From Whitmania pigra (Eukaryota > Annelida > Clitellata > Hirudinida > Haemopidae), in the NCBI GenBank assembly GCA_021613335.1, contig JAJTWR010000021.1, positions 1,609,501 through 1,673,500 on the forward strand: a DNA stretch of 64,000 nucleotides, written 5' to 3'. Positions 31,943 through 41,899 of the stretch are shown in pieces; position 1 is the stretch's first letter; the number at the start of each line of letters is the position of its first letter. The notes beneath the pieces are model-generated. The model did no database searches. It was not told the origin of the DNA and saw only the letters and a list, made by a program, of their open reading frames with translations. The translations under genes and the position numbers were made by a program.

Positions 31943-32889
31943 AATCATCTCACGTGGATTTTCTTAACTGCGTCCGTTCCTTGTGTTTTGGAACTGCCAC
32001 CTTATTTTTGAACTTCTGGATGAAATCTTAATATTGTGATACTCGGCTTAAAATTTTTGACTTTGGAACAGGCAGCCCATCAGCAGGAGTATATTCGGGC
32101 TGACCTTTTTACAAAAGTATGACTGTATATAATTAAGCTGGTTATTTTTGTAACTAATATTTTTGTATTAATAAGTCTCTCTCAAACAAAAAACTGGTCA
32201 GAGGTTTCCTTCGGCTCACAAATAACCCAGGACCGAGGTCGTGCTCAACCAATGGCATGATTGTACGAGCCCAGTGACGGATTACCCATTAGGCAGAGTA
32301 AGCAAGTACAACATGTAAAAGCTATTCCTTTGAATATAAGACAGAATGGTGGAAGACTCTTAGTCTTAGACAAGAATCTTAAAGCTTTCTGTAAAAAAAG
32401 AGGAATGTTCGAATGATCCTCAACTGGCGAGCATAGTATGATAACCTCAGTTAGTTAGACTAGGGAAATGCTAGGATGAAAAAGTGTGGATTAGACACCT
32501 AACCTGCAAGCTGTTTTGTATCAAATCACTGACAGTTGTGTTGCGAATGCGACATGGTGCATGAAAGCGAGGTTCTCTTAAGAAACGTGAAAGATTGAGA
32601 CCAGTGGGAAATGGATTCGCAAAAATTCAGGCAGGAATTCGGAGATTGGAAATTTATAATGATGCTCTAGAAGAAGATGACATAAACTTATTTGACTAAT
32701 TTTAAAAAAATACACTAACTGAGGGATTTTCTAACATTCTTGCAAAATATTCATTTAATAAAAATTGCATGTCGTTGTTTTTCACCCTGGAATGATTATG
32801 ACTATTCAAACAATTTCCGACTTACAACAACTTTGGTATAACTATAATTTTCTCGTAGTTATTATCATCATCTCTTTTGAGTTTTTTGT
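31943..32889. other. No supported gene
   Basis: Contains the LINE tail and a motif CAGTGACGGATTACCCATTA near 32271 that resembles a hAT end. A 40-codon open stretch near 32580-32699 is too short to assign. Confidence 0.35.
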
Positions 32890-33663
32890 TACTAAGCTTT
32901 GGAGCTCCGACAGGGATCCTCAGAGGAGTTTTTTCCGTTTCTTTAAACGTTTCGGCCCTTTGAATCTCCTTACGTTTTCGGGAGCGAACCGCATCCGGTG
33001 ATTGTCGGTTTTTGTCTTTCTAAACCAACATTTACCGCCGGCTATGAGAGGCACTCGTTGGCCTTATTATTCCGGTCACCGCTGCCTGGACTGGAGCGAC
33101 AGCTCGCAATAGCTTCTTCACACCGTGTACTTAATATATGTAATGTGGACAAGCCCCCCTGCCCCTCCCCTAGTTGCACCACTGAGACCTTATAATTTCT
33201 TTGTAGCGGCAGCCGGAGATAAAAATTTTCTTTTCGCCTTTTCGCGGCCGCGGTTTGGTCCGCAGTTCATATTGTTTGCGAGTCTGGGGTCGGCCCATTT
33301 CTCCCGACAACAACGCTTTTTCCGGCCAATGATTTGGCTCCATCGTTCGGTGGATCCTTTAAGTCGAAGACCGACAGCTTTCTCTGGCTTTCCTGCAGTG
33401 GCCTCTTAAGTCTTCTTCTGGCTCCTCATGTGCCAGATCCGGAATGAAGCCGCTTCTGCGGCTTGTGACATCTTTGTCATAGCCTTTATTCTTTCTCGGC
33501 TTGACAATCCAATCTTGGTGATGAGAGCGTAAGTCGACCTGCCGACTACACTTCTTGCGCCTACCTCGATGGGGAAGAGGTCTGTTCGGTATCTTTTCGC
33601 TTCCAGATCCATTGACAGATTTGCATACTTATCCGCTTTGTTGCTGTATTGTAGCTCCCCCAT
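32890..33663 (-). mobile_element. LINE ORF2 C-terminus and 3' tail
   Basis: 33406-33663 on the minus strand encodes KADKYANLSMDL, DLFPIEVGARSVVGRSTYAL and SQAAEAASFRIW, the end of a reverse-transcriptase LINE protein (the FPxEVGxRG-like segment is typical). The downstream tail to 32890 matches the copy at 18783-19340. Confidence 0.75.
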
Positions 33664-34390
33664 GGTACCGTCAGTTCCACACGAATGATGGTATAATGAT
33701 TGGAATGTAATTGTATTGTTAGAATAAGTCAGACATAATTGTATTTAAAAGTAATAAAGTAATAGTCACATGACCTCAAGACTCAAGGTAATTGTATATT
33801 GTAATGTGATTATTCTAGTTTTAGCTCAGCGTTGGTGTCGTTATTATCGCTCGTTGCCTAAAAACACCACGTATTTTTTGTGTTTTTCGCTGTCTTCGTA
33901 AATTATAGTTAAACCATGTGAAGATTGACCCGGTGTCTACATGGCTCCTGTTTCATACACTCGAAAAGAATCTATGTCTCTTCCCCCTCCCTCAATAGAA
34001 GGTTTGAAAGTCAACAGAGCGGTGAGAAAATGTTATGTTCTCATGAAATATGGAGCTTTCGACGAGTTCGCTTTAAAAATTTCATCAAGCTGCATTTCCT
34101 AAAAGTACGTCAGGCTCGAGGGGGAGGGGAGGTCTAAGAAAGTGTTACATTTTGTGACAGAGGGGAGGGGGAGAGTTAAAAATTGCGTGACGTCTGACGT
34201 TAGAAAATTTTTAAAAAATAATAAATTTTAAGACAACTTTTTAAAATGCTTATTCTATATAATCTTTGAGAATGAAGCTCCGAAAATCACGATTACCTTT
34301 GTTTCAGTCAGATCGTGTATCGCTCACAATTTTTAACGGTGTTAGTCAAACTGATCTTTTCACAGAACGACTCACACGGCAAGCATATCG
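33664..34390. other. G-rich transposon-terminus-like sequence, no gene
   Basis: CTCGAGGGGGAGGGGAGGTC followed by AAGAAAGTGTTACA and a second GGGGAGGGGGAG run looks like the terminal region of a DNA transposon, just upstream of the transposase-like frame at 34391. Confidence 0.4.
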
Positions 34391-35760
34391 ATGGAAACCT
34401 CTGCAGGCACATTGTCACATTTGGAAGAGTTATCATCAATTTTAGGACCTAACGAAGTTTGCTTCTTAAGGCAGGATGATAAAGCAAGAGTCCCAAAAGG
34501 ATCGACGGCAGCAAATAAACAGGCACCATTACTCATACATATGGAATATCGAGTCAGCTTACCAAACCATGATTATGTTGTTGCAGCCAAACACAAACTG
34601 ATTACGGCAGTTTATGCTGGAGTTCATATTTTAAAAAATTGACTTGGAAAACCAGAAGCTGTAAGCTATTCGGGACCAACTTACATCGCAATTGGATCAG
34701 GTAAGCATCCAGCATAACGCTGCGTTAGTCCATGGACTCCTAAATATACACCAGTACTGATATTACACCAATTTTATGTATGAGAGTCATCTGAAGTTGT
34801 CAAAAGAATTCCAGGAAAGATTTCATGATTTCTCATCTTTTGAACACCAATTTGTATTATTCTCAGCACCACTCCCTGGAGAACTAGCAAGAGATTTAGG
34901 ACTTTTAGCAGAAGAAGAAATTGTATGGGTTATGAAGATGTCAATATGTTTTTACAACTAAAAGACCTGAGCACAAAACTTGGATTGTTGAATTTGTAGA
35001 TCACTAAGAGACGGACATCAATTAGCACTTTTATTAACAGTAGCAGTTTCAAATGAGCTATATGGAATGCTTGTAAGCATAGGACGGTGCTCCCGTAGCG
35101 GGGTTTGAATCCCATGCTACCATCGTGAGAGGCACGGCCTTAACCGTTAGGCCATGCGGGTGCACGAATGCTCGTATGCTCTACTGCTAGGTTTAAGTTT
35201 AGAATCCGATCGAAAATGATTTTAGGGGTGGGACCGAGAACGAAAATAGACCGAATAACAAACAATGCTTGACACCGAAAAAGAACAAAAAACAAAAACT
35301 GAAACCGATTTACGGTCTAAACCGTAAAAAGCAGTTGGCACCATACCAGCTTCTCTTAAAGGCGACATTTTGGCTCACCTAGGAGCTCTGATGGCATTAT
35401 TTCATGACTACTTTATTACGAAAGAGTTGCAGCCCTATGATGCCTGGGTCAGGAATCCACTTTTGGTCAATTTTGAAAGTGTGGATGATCAGGACTTGGC
35501 CAAAGATCTCGTTGATATGAGGCACAAAGAGTTGCTAAAGAGGGAGTTTCAGATCAAAAGTTTGGCTGACTTTTGGTGCTCCATGATGATACCATATCCA
35601 GTTCTAGTTAAAAGAGCCATAACATCCACCAATCCTTTTGTGACAACCTACCTCTGTGAAGCTGGATTTTTAACCCTGCTGACAATCAAAACAAAATAGC
35701 AAAACAAACTTGATGCAAAGGAAGACATGAGAGTGCCCTGTCAAAATCAAAGCCCAGATT
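34391..35760 (+). pseudogene. DNA-transposon transposase remnants, two of hAT type
   Basis: 34391-34642 encodes QDDKARVPKGSTAANKQAPL and HMEYRVSLPNHDYVVAAKHK, a transposon-associated type I recall but cannot name. 34776-34961 (LKLSKEFQERFHDFSSFEHQ) resembles a GTF2IRD2-like hAT. 35370-35699 has YDAWVRNPLLVNFESVDDQD, FWCSMMIPYPVLVKRA and TTYLCEAGFLTLLTIKTK, the hAT dimerisation end; it is cut by a TAG, beyond which similarity goes on. None is intact. Confidence 0.75.
35089..35163 (-). tRNA. tRNA-like sequence (pseudogene or SINE head)
   Basis: 75 nt on the minus strand starting GCACCCGCATGGCCTAACGG. The acceptor stem GCACCCG/CGGGAGC has one mismatch. The D arm is GCCT/AGGC with a good A box. 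The B-box region GGGATTCAAACCCC is degenerate, and the anticodon stem closes only around a nine-base loop. That argues for a pseudogene or SINE head rather than a working tRNA. Confidence 0.45.
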
Positions 35761-35962
35761 CCATCTACTTGTGAACAAGAAGCAGGAGCAATCTTCACAT
35801 TAAAAATTTGCTTTCAAAATACATTGTATGGTTTTTTTTTTACATTACATTATTGTTCATTACTTTTTTTCTTGAAAAATTTTGATATGGGGGGCCGTGG
35901 ACCACATTTTGTCCTCCAAGAGACCCGTGGGCACAAAAAGGTTGGGAACCCCTGCTGTAGAG

Positions 35963-36718
35963 GATAGTCTGAAGTTCCTGCAGTGTCCTACTCATGGAAC
36001 TAGGTCATTAGCAGGATGAAGTTCGTCCATTTCCTACTTGCACATTTTTGTGCGTGTTTAGCCTTGTGTTCCTAAACATCCCATTAATTAATTATATTCA
36101 TTAATTACAGTGAAAATCGAATACAATATTTCGAATATTGAACAACCGTGTCTGTTTCTTAAGTTTGATGGTGCAACCCGCCGGTTTATTCAAATTTTAT
36201 TAAGCGGCTCTCGATACCACTTGAGTTTGACATACATGATCTAGTTAGCATAGCATACAATAAATTTTATTAAATTCAAAATTTTTTCCTCAAACATAAA
36301 GACTCTTATAAAGATAGAAATATTTCTTACAACAATTCATTCACTCAATCACCCGTTCCACCTATCCATTCACATCTACCAGCCCGCTAACCGTTAGACC
36401 CCTCAAAAAATCCGTACCTCTCCCCCAAAGACATACCAATAATGAAAAGACCAATGACACTTTAATCATACAGTTTATTATAGAATAATGTAAAAAGAAA
36501 AGATTGAATCGGGAGCACACCACCATAAGGGTTTTTATTTTTTTAAATAAAAATATTTTGCTTATTGCAGATTAAATTCAATTTAAAAAATATTTATTAA
36601 TGTTTCATAAATTATCATAAATTGGGAAAGCAAAGAAATATTTCGAGCTTTGTGTTTTTAAGAACGATAAAATAGTTATAGTTTTAGGCGACTGATTTTA
36701 AGAAATACGAATTTTAAG
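35963..36718. other. No supported gene
   Basis: Begins with sequence on the far side of the hAT duplication that reads, on the minus strand, like BEL/Pao polyprotein (SRTLQELQTILY). The remainder is AT-rich upstream sequence of the Dcp2-like gene. Confidence 0.4.
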
Positions 36719-37557
36719 ATGGCTCACGGGGGTTTTGGAAGTATAAATGATTATCTAAGTCGAATAACAATTACTACGGATTTTTTGCAATTTATGCATC
36801 GAATCGAAGAAGCATATTTTGACTATTTAAATGCTTATCCTATTCAACCCGACGATGACTGGAGGCGCCAGATATTCATGAATGCTGATATCCTTTTGAT
36901 ATTTCTAATTGATAGTTAATTATTTCATATTTTTACTTGTATTAACTTATAGCATAATAATAAAATATTAAAGTTACATTTTCTTAACCTTTTTTGATAA
37001 TACGCATGCAGAATGAAACTGTACTTAGTAATGTCCAGTATTTCAGTGGCCCACATGGTAATTTGTACCAACTTTACAAATATTACAAGGGCAACACCAG
37101 AATATGTGGGGCTGCACTTGTAGACCCTCGTGGGAACCATGTTGGTGTTTTGTAATTTGTCTATTATTCTGATTACATCATTTTCATCAGTGGATAGTTG
37201 TCTTAAATTGTAACATTATTCAATATGCTTAATTTTATTTATATTTGTTTTTCAGCTACTCGTTTGTCGGGGATTTGGGCGTCAATCATGGACAGTACCT
37301 GTTGGTAAAATGGCAAGCGATACAGAGACAACGTTTGCCTGTGCTCAAAGAGAGGTATGAATACTTTTTTCAAACATCTTTTTTTCATCTCAAAAGAAAT
37401 TGTTGAATCTTCTTTTGACAGGTGCGAGAAGAAGTAAATTTTCAGGTCATTGAGGGCAGCATGCTGTATGAAGATGAGAAGTCAACCATCTATTTGGTAA
37501 AAGATGTCCCAATCAACACTGTATTCCGACCCACGGTTCCGCACGAGATAGAGGCAA
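36719..37557 (+). CDS. Dcp2-like Nudix hydrolase (mRNA decapping family, 3' part missing)
   Basis: Dcp2 removes the m7G cap from mRNA in the cytoplasm. Likely exons: 36719-36905 (Box A-like HRIEEAYFDYLNAYP), 37012-37140 (ICGAALVDPRGNH), 37256-37354 (LLVCRGFGRQSWTVPVGKM), 37422 to 37553 or 37557. The Nudix box is GKMASDTETTFACAQREVRE followed by EV: the REVREE core with both catalytic acids is kept, one residue is added between the Gly and the Glu, and the usual Gly after the core is Asn. Between exons 2 and 3 I use a weak donor (CAT|GTTGGT) that keeps the alignment. Exon 1 does not join exon 2 in phase, so an exon is missing or the gene is decayed. The last exon ends either at a GC donor or at A|GT. 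Confidence 0.6.
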
Positions 37558-37989
37558 GTTGTTTTAATTTAGCTACTCTCTGTAAAAAGAATCATATATG
37601 TAATGATTTAGAGGTTCAGGATGACTTCTAGTACTTTGAGTTAACTTCAATTTATTTTGTTCAACTATTCTGGCAAGTTGAAAAAGTTTTCATTTGCAGA
37701 AGATCGGATAGCTCTCTATTCCATACTTGAGGTTTAGAGAGATAGAGGGGAAAGAACAGAAGTTTCGACACATCCTTAAACTTCTTGAGTAATTATTTTC
37801 TTCTATGCAAAATTCAATGAATTATGACTCAGATATTTATTTGTAAATGATTTTTGTAGTAATATTTGTGTTATCATTCCAAAATAGTTTTATTAATAAT
37901 GTAACTAATGCAATGTAACTTAAGTGCTTAATTTTATTGAATTATTTTTGGATAAACATATATTTTTAATTTTCTGCCGGTGAACTTAA

Positions 37990-39640
37990 AGTGGTCTCGA
38001 CATGCAAGCTCCACCCCAAGTCCCTATTGTCCAACATCATTTTGCAAACCCTCCTCCAGGTGCAAATGAAAATGACCCAATGTCAGACCTCTTCTGGAAC
38101 ATGATTGGTGAGTTGCAAATTAGTTACTGATTTGATTGGTTTGATTATATTAAGTTGGCCCAGAAGTGAGCCTAACTTGCACAGCCAAAATACGCCCCGC
38201 AGGATGCTACATAAATAAAATAGCGTGCATGGCAATCTGAGATGGTCGATATCAAACTTATTTTAGAATTTTCCGAGACCATGGGACTAAGGAGGATGGT
38301 TTGGGACAATAACCTCATGAGATGGTAATAGACAGCCTCATCGCATCTTGTACTATCTCTTTGCTATTCCTCAGTTCTTGCTTTTCTGTATATTTTAACT
38401 TTTATGTATTTTCCTTTTTTTTACCTGTGTGATGTTTTTTATAATCGCAGAGACTAGTGTTGTACCTATTTTGATATGTATTTTATTATTGTGTATTTTT
38501 ACTTTTCTGTATTTTCCTTTTGGTCACTTTTTAATTCGTGTGATGTTTTTATAATCGTAGAGACTAGTCTTGTGCACCTACTTTGATATGTATATTATTA
38601 TTGTGTATTTTTAAGTAACTTTTTGTGGTATTTGAAAAAAATTTAAAATTAACAAAAAAATAAAAAAAGCCAAAAATTATAAAAAAAAAAGAACAAAAAC
38701 AAAAAAAAAATATTTTGATGTATTGTATTTTTTATTGTATTGTGTGCTGTATGATGTAATGTGTTTGTTATTGTATTGTATGCACTTTTTATAATGGCTG
38801 GATGGTTGGAAGGAGGCTGGAGGATTTCCTTCCTTTTATAGTCTTTTATTCTGATCAGAGACATTCTTTGCCTTTTTAATAGTCTTTTATTCTGCGATGT
38901 TTAATTCCTCTTTCTGGAAACAAGAAGGATGAATCTATAGCTAAGGGAGCAAATGAACACTCCCAGAGCATCATGAGTGTTTGTGGTTGAGGTCGACCAC
39001 CACATGGCCACCACAACAGAGAAAGGAAAGCTCAAGATTTGGAACTTCAAAGCTGTTCCTAGGGGGATTCTGCAGAGGGAGAAGTGAGTTGATTACCATA
39101 ATTTAAAAAAAATGATTATTAAGTTATTATTGTTTATAATACATTATTGTGATTAATTATTGATCATTAAAAAATATTTAATTTACTTGTTGAACTTTAA
39201 TTAATTTATTGTAATGATTTTTGCTGGATGACGTCGACTTGCCATTGTTATCGTTGCAATCTGACCTATAACATGGTAATAAATTATTCCAGCAAAGGCC
39301 TTCTAAGCCCCATTGACCAGCCCAGTAAACCTCTTCAATTGAGGGTTCCTTCGTGTCCTATTCAGAGCCTCTCAGGGACGTCCATGTCGTGGAAAAGCAG
39401 CGAAGAATGCACCAAAAAATAAAAAAGTCGGCTCAGTCTCCGAGATAAAAAAAAAACAGGGACATCTTCGACCTAGTTCGACCTCTCCTGAATGCTTCCA
39501 TCTTTGATAGGCCCTACATTCAGCTCCTCCCCAAAATGGAACAGCTGCTCCTCCAGTAGGGAAAGCTTCTCCCCAAAGTGGAACAGCCCCTCCTCTGCCT
39601 TCCCGTCAGGGTGGAAATGGTTCAAACGCGAGTAAGTTGA
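37990..39640 (+). other. Unassigned exon-like segments
   Basis: Three GC-richer stretches are each bounded by plausible splice sites. 37999-38107 encodes QVPIVQHHFANPPPGANEND and FWNMIG before G|GTGAGT. 38965-39083 encodes EVDHHMATTTEKGKLKIWNF and VPRGILQREK before AA|GTGAGT. 39500-39630 encodes a Pro/Gly-rich piece (NGTAAPPVGKASPQSGTAPP) before GTAAGT. They could be tail exons of the Dcp2-like gene or leading exons of the sacsin-like segment; I recognise none. Confidence 0.35.
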
Positions 39641-39765
39641 AAGAGAACTGTCAACTGATTGTTGAAATAAGTTTGTTGAAATGTTATTCTTTTTATTGCA
39701 TTATTATGGTAGATATTCAATTATTTCAATAATATCCATTTGTCGAATTAATTAATTACAGATTT

Positions 39766-40921
39766 CCTGACTTCTCTGTCCAAAACGAAACTCTTGCAGA
39801 GACATTCGGTTGCTGAGGAGACCTGCTATGACCCGAGGATCTCCATCTATGAGGCTATGGCACGAACCAACAGCTCCGGCACCTCCCTATGACAACCCGG
39901 AGTGGTTGGACTTTTTTTGCTAAGTACACGAGAATGGAATCAGAACCGACAGGAGATTCTCTATTGACCTTTGCCAAGCAGATTGCCAGCGATTCGAAGA
40001 GACTAGGCATGTTGAGCGACATACATTATGAGGTTCAATGCCAATCACTGATAAAGCATCTCTTCAATCCTAAGATCACTGCAGAACCTCAGGTATTGGA
40101 AAAATTGGTCGACGTGGCTTTCATTCCACCCGCGCATCCACAGACGACTCAGATGAAACTCATTCATCCTTCTCAAGAACATGAAAGCCTGAGAACCGAT
40201 CAGAATACCTGGGTCATGTTCCAGGACTGCGTTTCCTACTGAAACCACGACGTTTGCCTTCTTGGGCTGATCCTCACGAACTGGTGAGAGGCACAGAGAT
40301 CAAAGATGGAAATTTTGATGAGCTTAAAGACGAGGAATTCGGCTAGAGTTCGTCAGATAGCCGAGAGACTTTGCTATAACCGACTGCTATCAGTTGAAGC
40401 TTCATCGAGTACATGCAGAACGTCTGCTCCCACCACCACGCCTCTTCGTCGTCGTTGACGCCTGCGGGCACGACCGAATCTCCATCAATTTTGGCGCATA
40501 CCTGGAAGAACCAGTCGAAGTGAAGAGCATGAGGGCAGCCGTGCTCCAGAAGGGCGAGAGCAACAGACTGGACGTAGCGCCCGATTCTCAGTCATTCTCC
40601 AACATCCAGCGAATTCTCCACAGGTTATCGTCAGTGCCGTGCATTGTTCTCGACGGCGGCTCGAAATTCGTCTCGCCAAAGCAGGTAGTCCTCAATCTCT
40701 ATAACAACGATCAAGTGCCGCCGTATGTATGTCAAGCCCCTGCGGAATTAGGTCAGTTCACGCATCTGTTGATAAGCATGGGAGCTACGGCCACTACCAC
40801 GCCGGATCAGTATTCAAATGCACTCGACAACATAAGCCACCAGGCAGGCAGAGAGAAGCTGCACCCTTTTGAATCTCATCGGTTCGCTAAAGCACCCCAT
40901 CTGCTGATTGGTCAGGAGTGA
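39766..40921 (+). pseudogene. Sacsin-like repeat segment with frameshifts
   Basis: Sacsin is a giant cytosolic co-chaperone built of HSP90-like repeats. Read across frames: PEWLDFFAKYTRMESEPTGD, then SLLTFAKQIASDSKRLG, LIKHLFNPKI, LVDVAFIPPAHP, LPSWADPHELVRG, VPCIVLDGGSKFVSPKQVVL, PPYVCQAPAELGQFTHLL, GREKLHP. The order and the PxELGxF and KLHP signatures fit the sacsin repeat. Frame changes occur near 39900 (around a seven-T run), 40240 and 40340-40400. The final piece, 40394-40921, is open for 175 codons. I read it as a decayed copy or an error-rich stretch. Confidence 0.6.
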
Positions 40922-41229
40922 ATGCAAGCCTCAGTGCACCCCTAAGCTGAAGGAAGAGTATGTTTGTTTTGTTGCATTGATTTCGGTAACAAGTTGCTTA
41001 CAGTTAAAATGGGTTGTGTTTTACCATACAAATCTGTGTCCAATCACAGAATAGCTGCACATTATTTTTAAATCACTGACCAATCAAATTCAACTATGCT
41101 CTAGGTCGATGTCATTGGCTGTAGGCTTCGTTGGGCAACACATCCTAATGCACTTAAAATCAACATGTTAAAATCTTCATGTATAATTATGTAATTATCT
41201 GCTGGTTTAGTTTTACAGTAAACTAAATA

Positions 41230-41800
41230 TCATCATATTTTCCAGCATGAAAAAACAAAACAGGAAAGAAGGAGTGAAAGGATGAACTGATGCTGCAGAA
41301 GAGCATCCAGAGGGAAGTCAAGAAGGAGCAGAACCTCAGGAACAAGATCGAGTTTGACGAACTTGTCCAGGAGTACGTGTCCTTTTTCTTATTAATTTCC
41401 ATGGCTATTTTCAGACTCTTTATAATTTCCATGTTATTTTTGATTAATATAATCTTACTTTTTAGATAACCGTTATCTATAGATAATCTAATAATGCTCA
41501 GTTGTTGAGTCAACATCTTATACCCATGTAATGCATGTCTTATAATAATATCTATAAAATTATACAAGATGTCTTGGTAATGACATTATCAAGACCTGGA
41601 CTTATAGGTCAAGCTTTTTAATAACTGATACGAGCTTGAACCTTGATCTTACCCTTTTGACCCCCTTTAATAGGAAACAAACAAGGAACGAAAAGACAAG
41701 GAAGATAATCAACGAGCGGGCCAGTCAAGGGGGAGAGATCAACACTTTGAGGAAGAGGAAGAAAATTGAAGGAAAGAAGGGGAAGGTGGAAAAGTTCTGA
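41230..41800 (+). CDS. C-terminal exons of an unidentified basic coiled-coil protein
   Basis: Exon 41250-41372 encodes (after a probable 1-base shift near 41282) DELMLQKSIQREVKKEQNLR and NKIEFDELVQE. The next exon, 41674-41800, encodes KQTRNEKTRKIINERASQGG, then EINTLRKRKKIEGKKGKVEK, F and a stop. Donor GA|GTACGT and acceptor TAG|G join in phase. It is highly charged and helical with a lysine-rich end. Family not recognised. Confidence 0.45.
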
Positions 41801-41899
41801 GTGGGGCCAGGTGTGGGCGGTTCATGCGTTCGAGTAAAACATTATGAACTGTTTTATGGGAATTTACAAATACCCTTTTAACAAATTAACAACGAGTTG

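Larger units (their letters stand above)
23802..35954. mobile_element. hAT-bounded composite block, heavily interrupted
   Basis: Left end CAGTGTTTCCCAACCTTTTT at 23802; right end, in reverse complement, CAGGGGTTCCCAACCTTTTT finishing at 35954. They match at 18 of 20 positions. The 8 bp outside are TTGTAGAG on the left and CTGTAGAG on the right, 7 of 8 identical as expected for a hAT target-site duplication. Transposase remnants near the right end (34776-35760) are of hAT type. The interior also holds pieces of at least five other elements, so if the two ends are one insertion, the element has been stretched to 12 kb by later insertions. Confidence 0.6.

Noticed and set aside
33125..33409. 94-codon plus-strand frame
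   Set aside because: Opposite strand of the LINE 3' tail; no domain.
35089..35163. Functional tRNA gene
   Set aside because: Acceptor mismatch, irregular anticodon arm and degenerate B box; kept only as tRNA-like.
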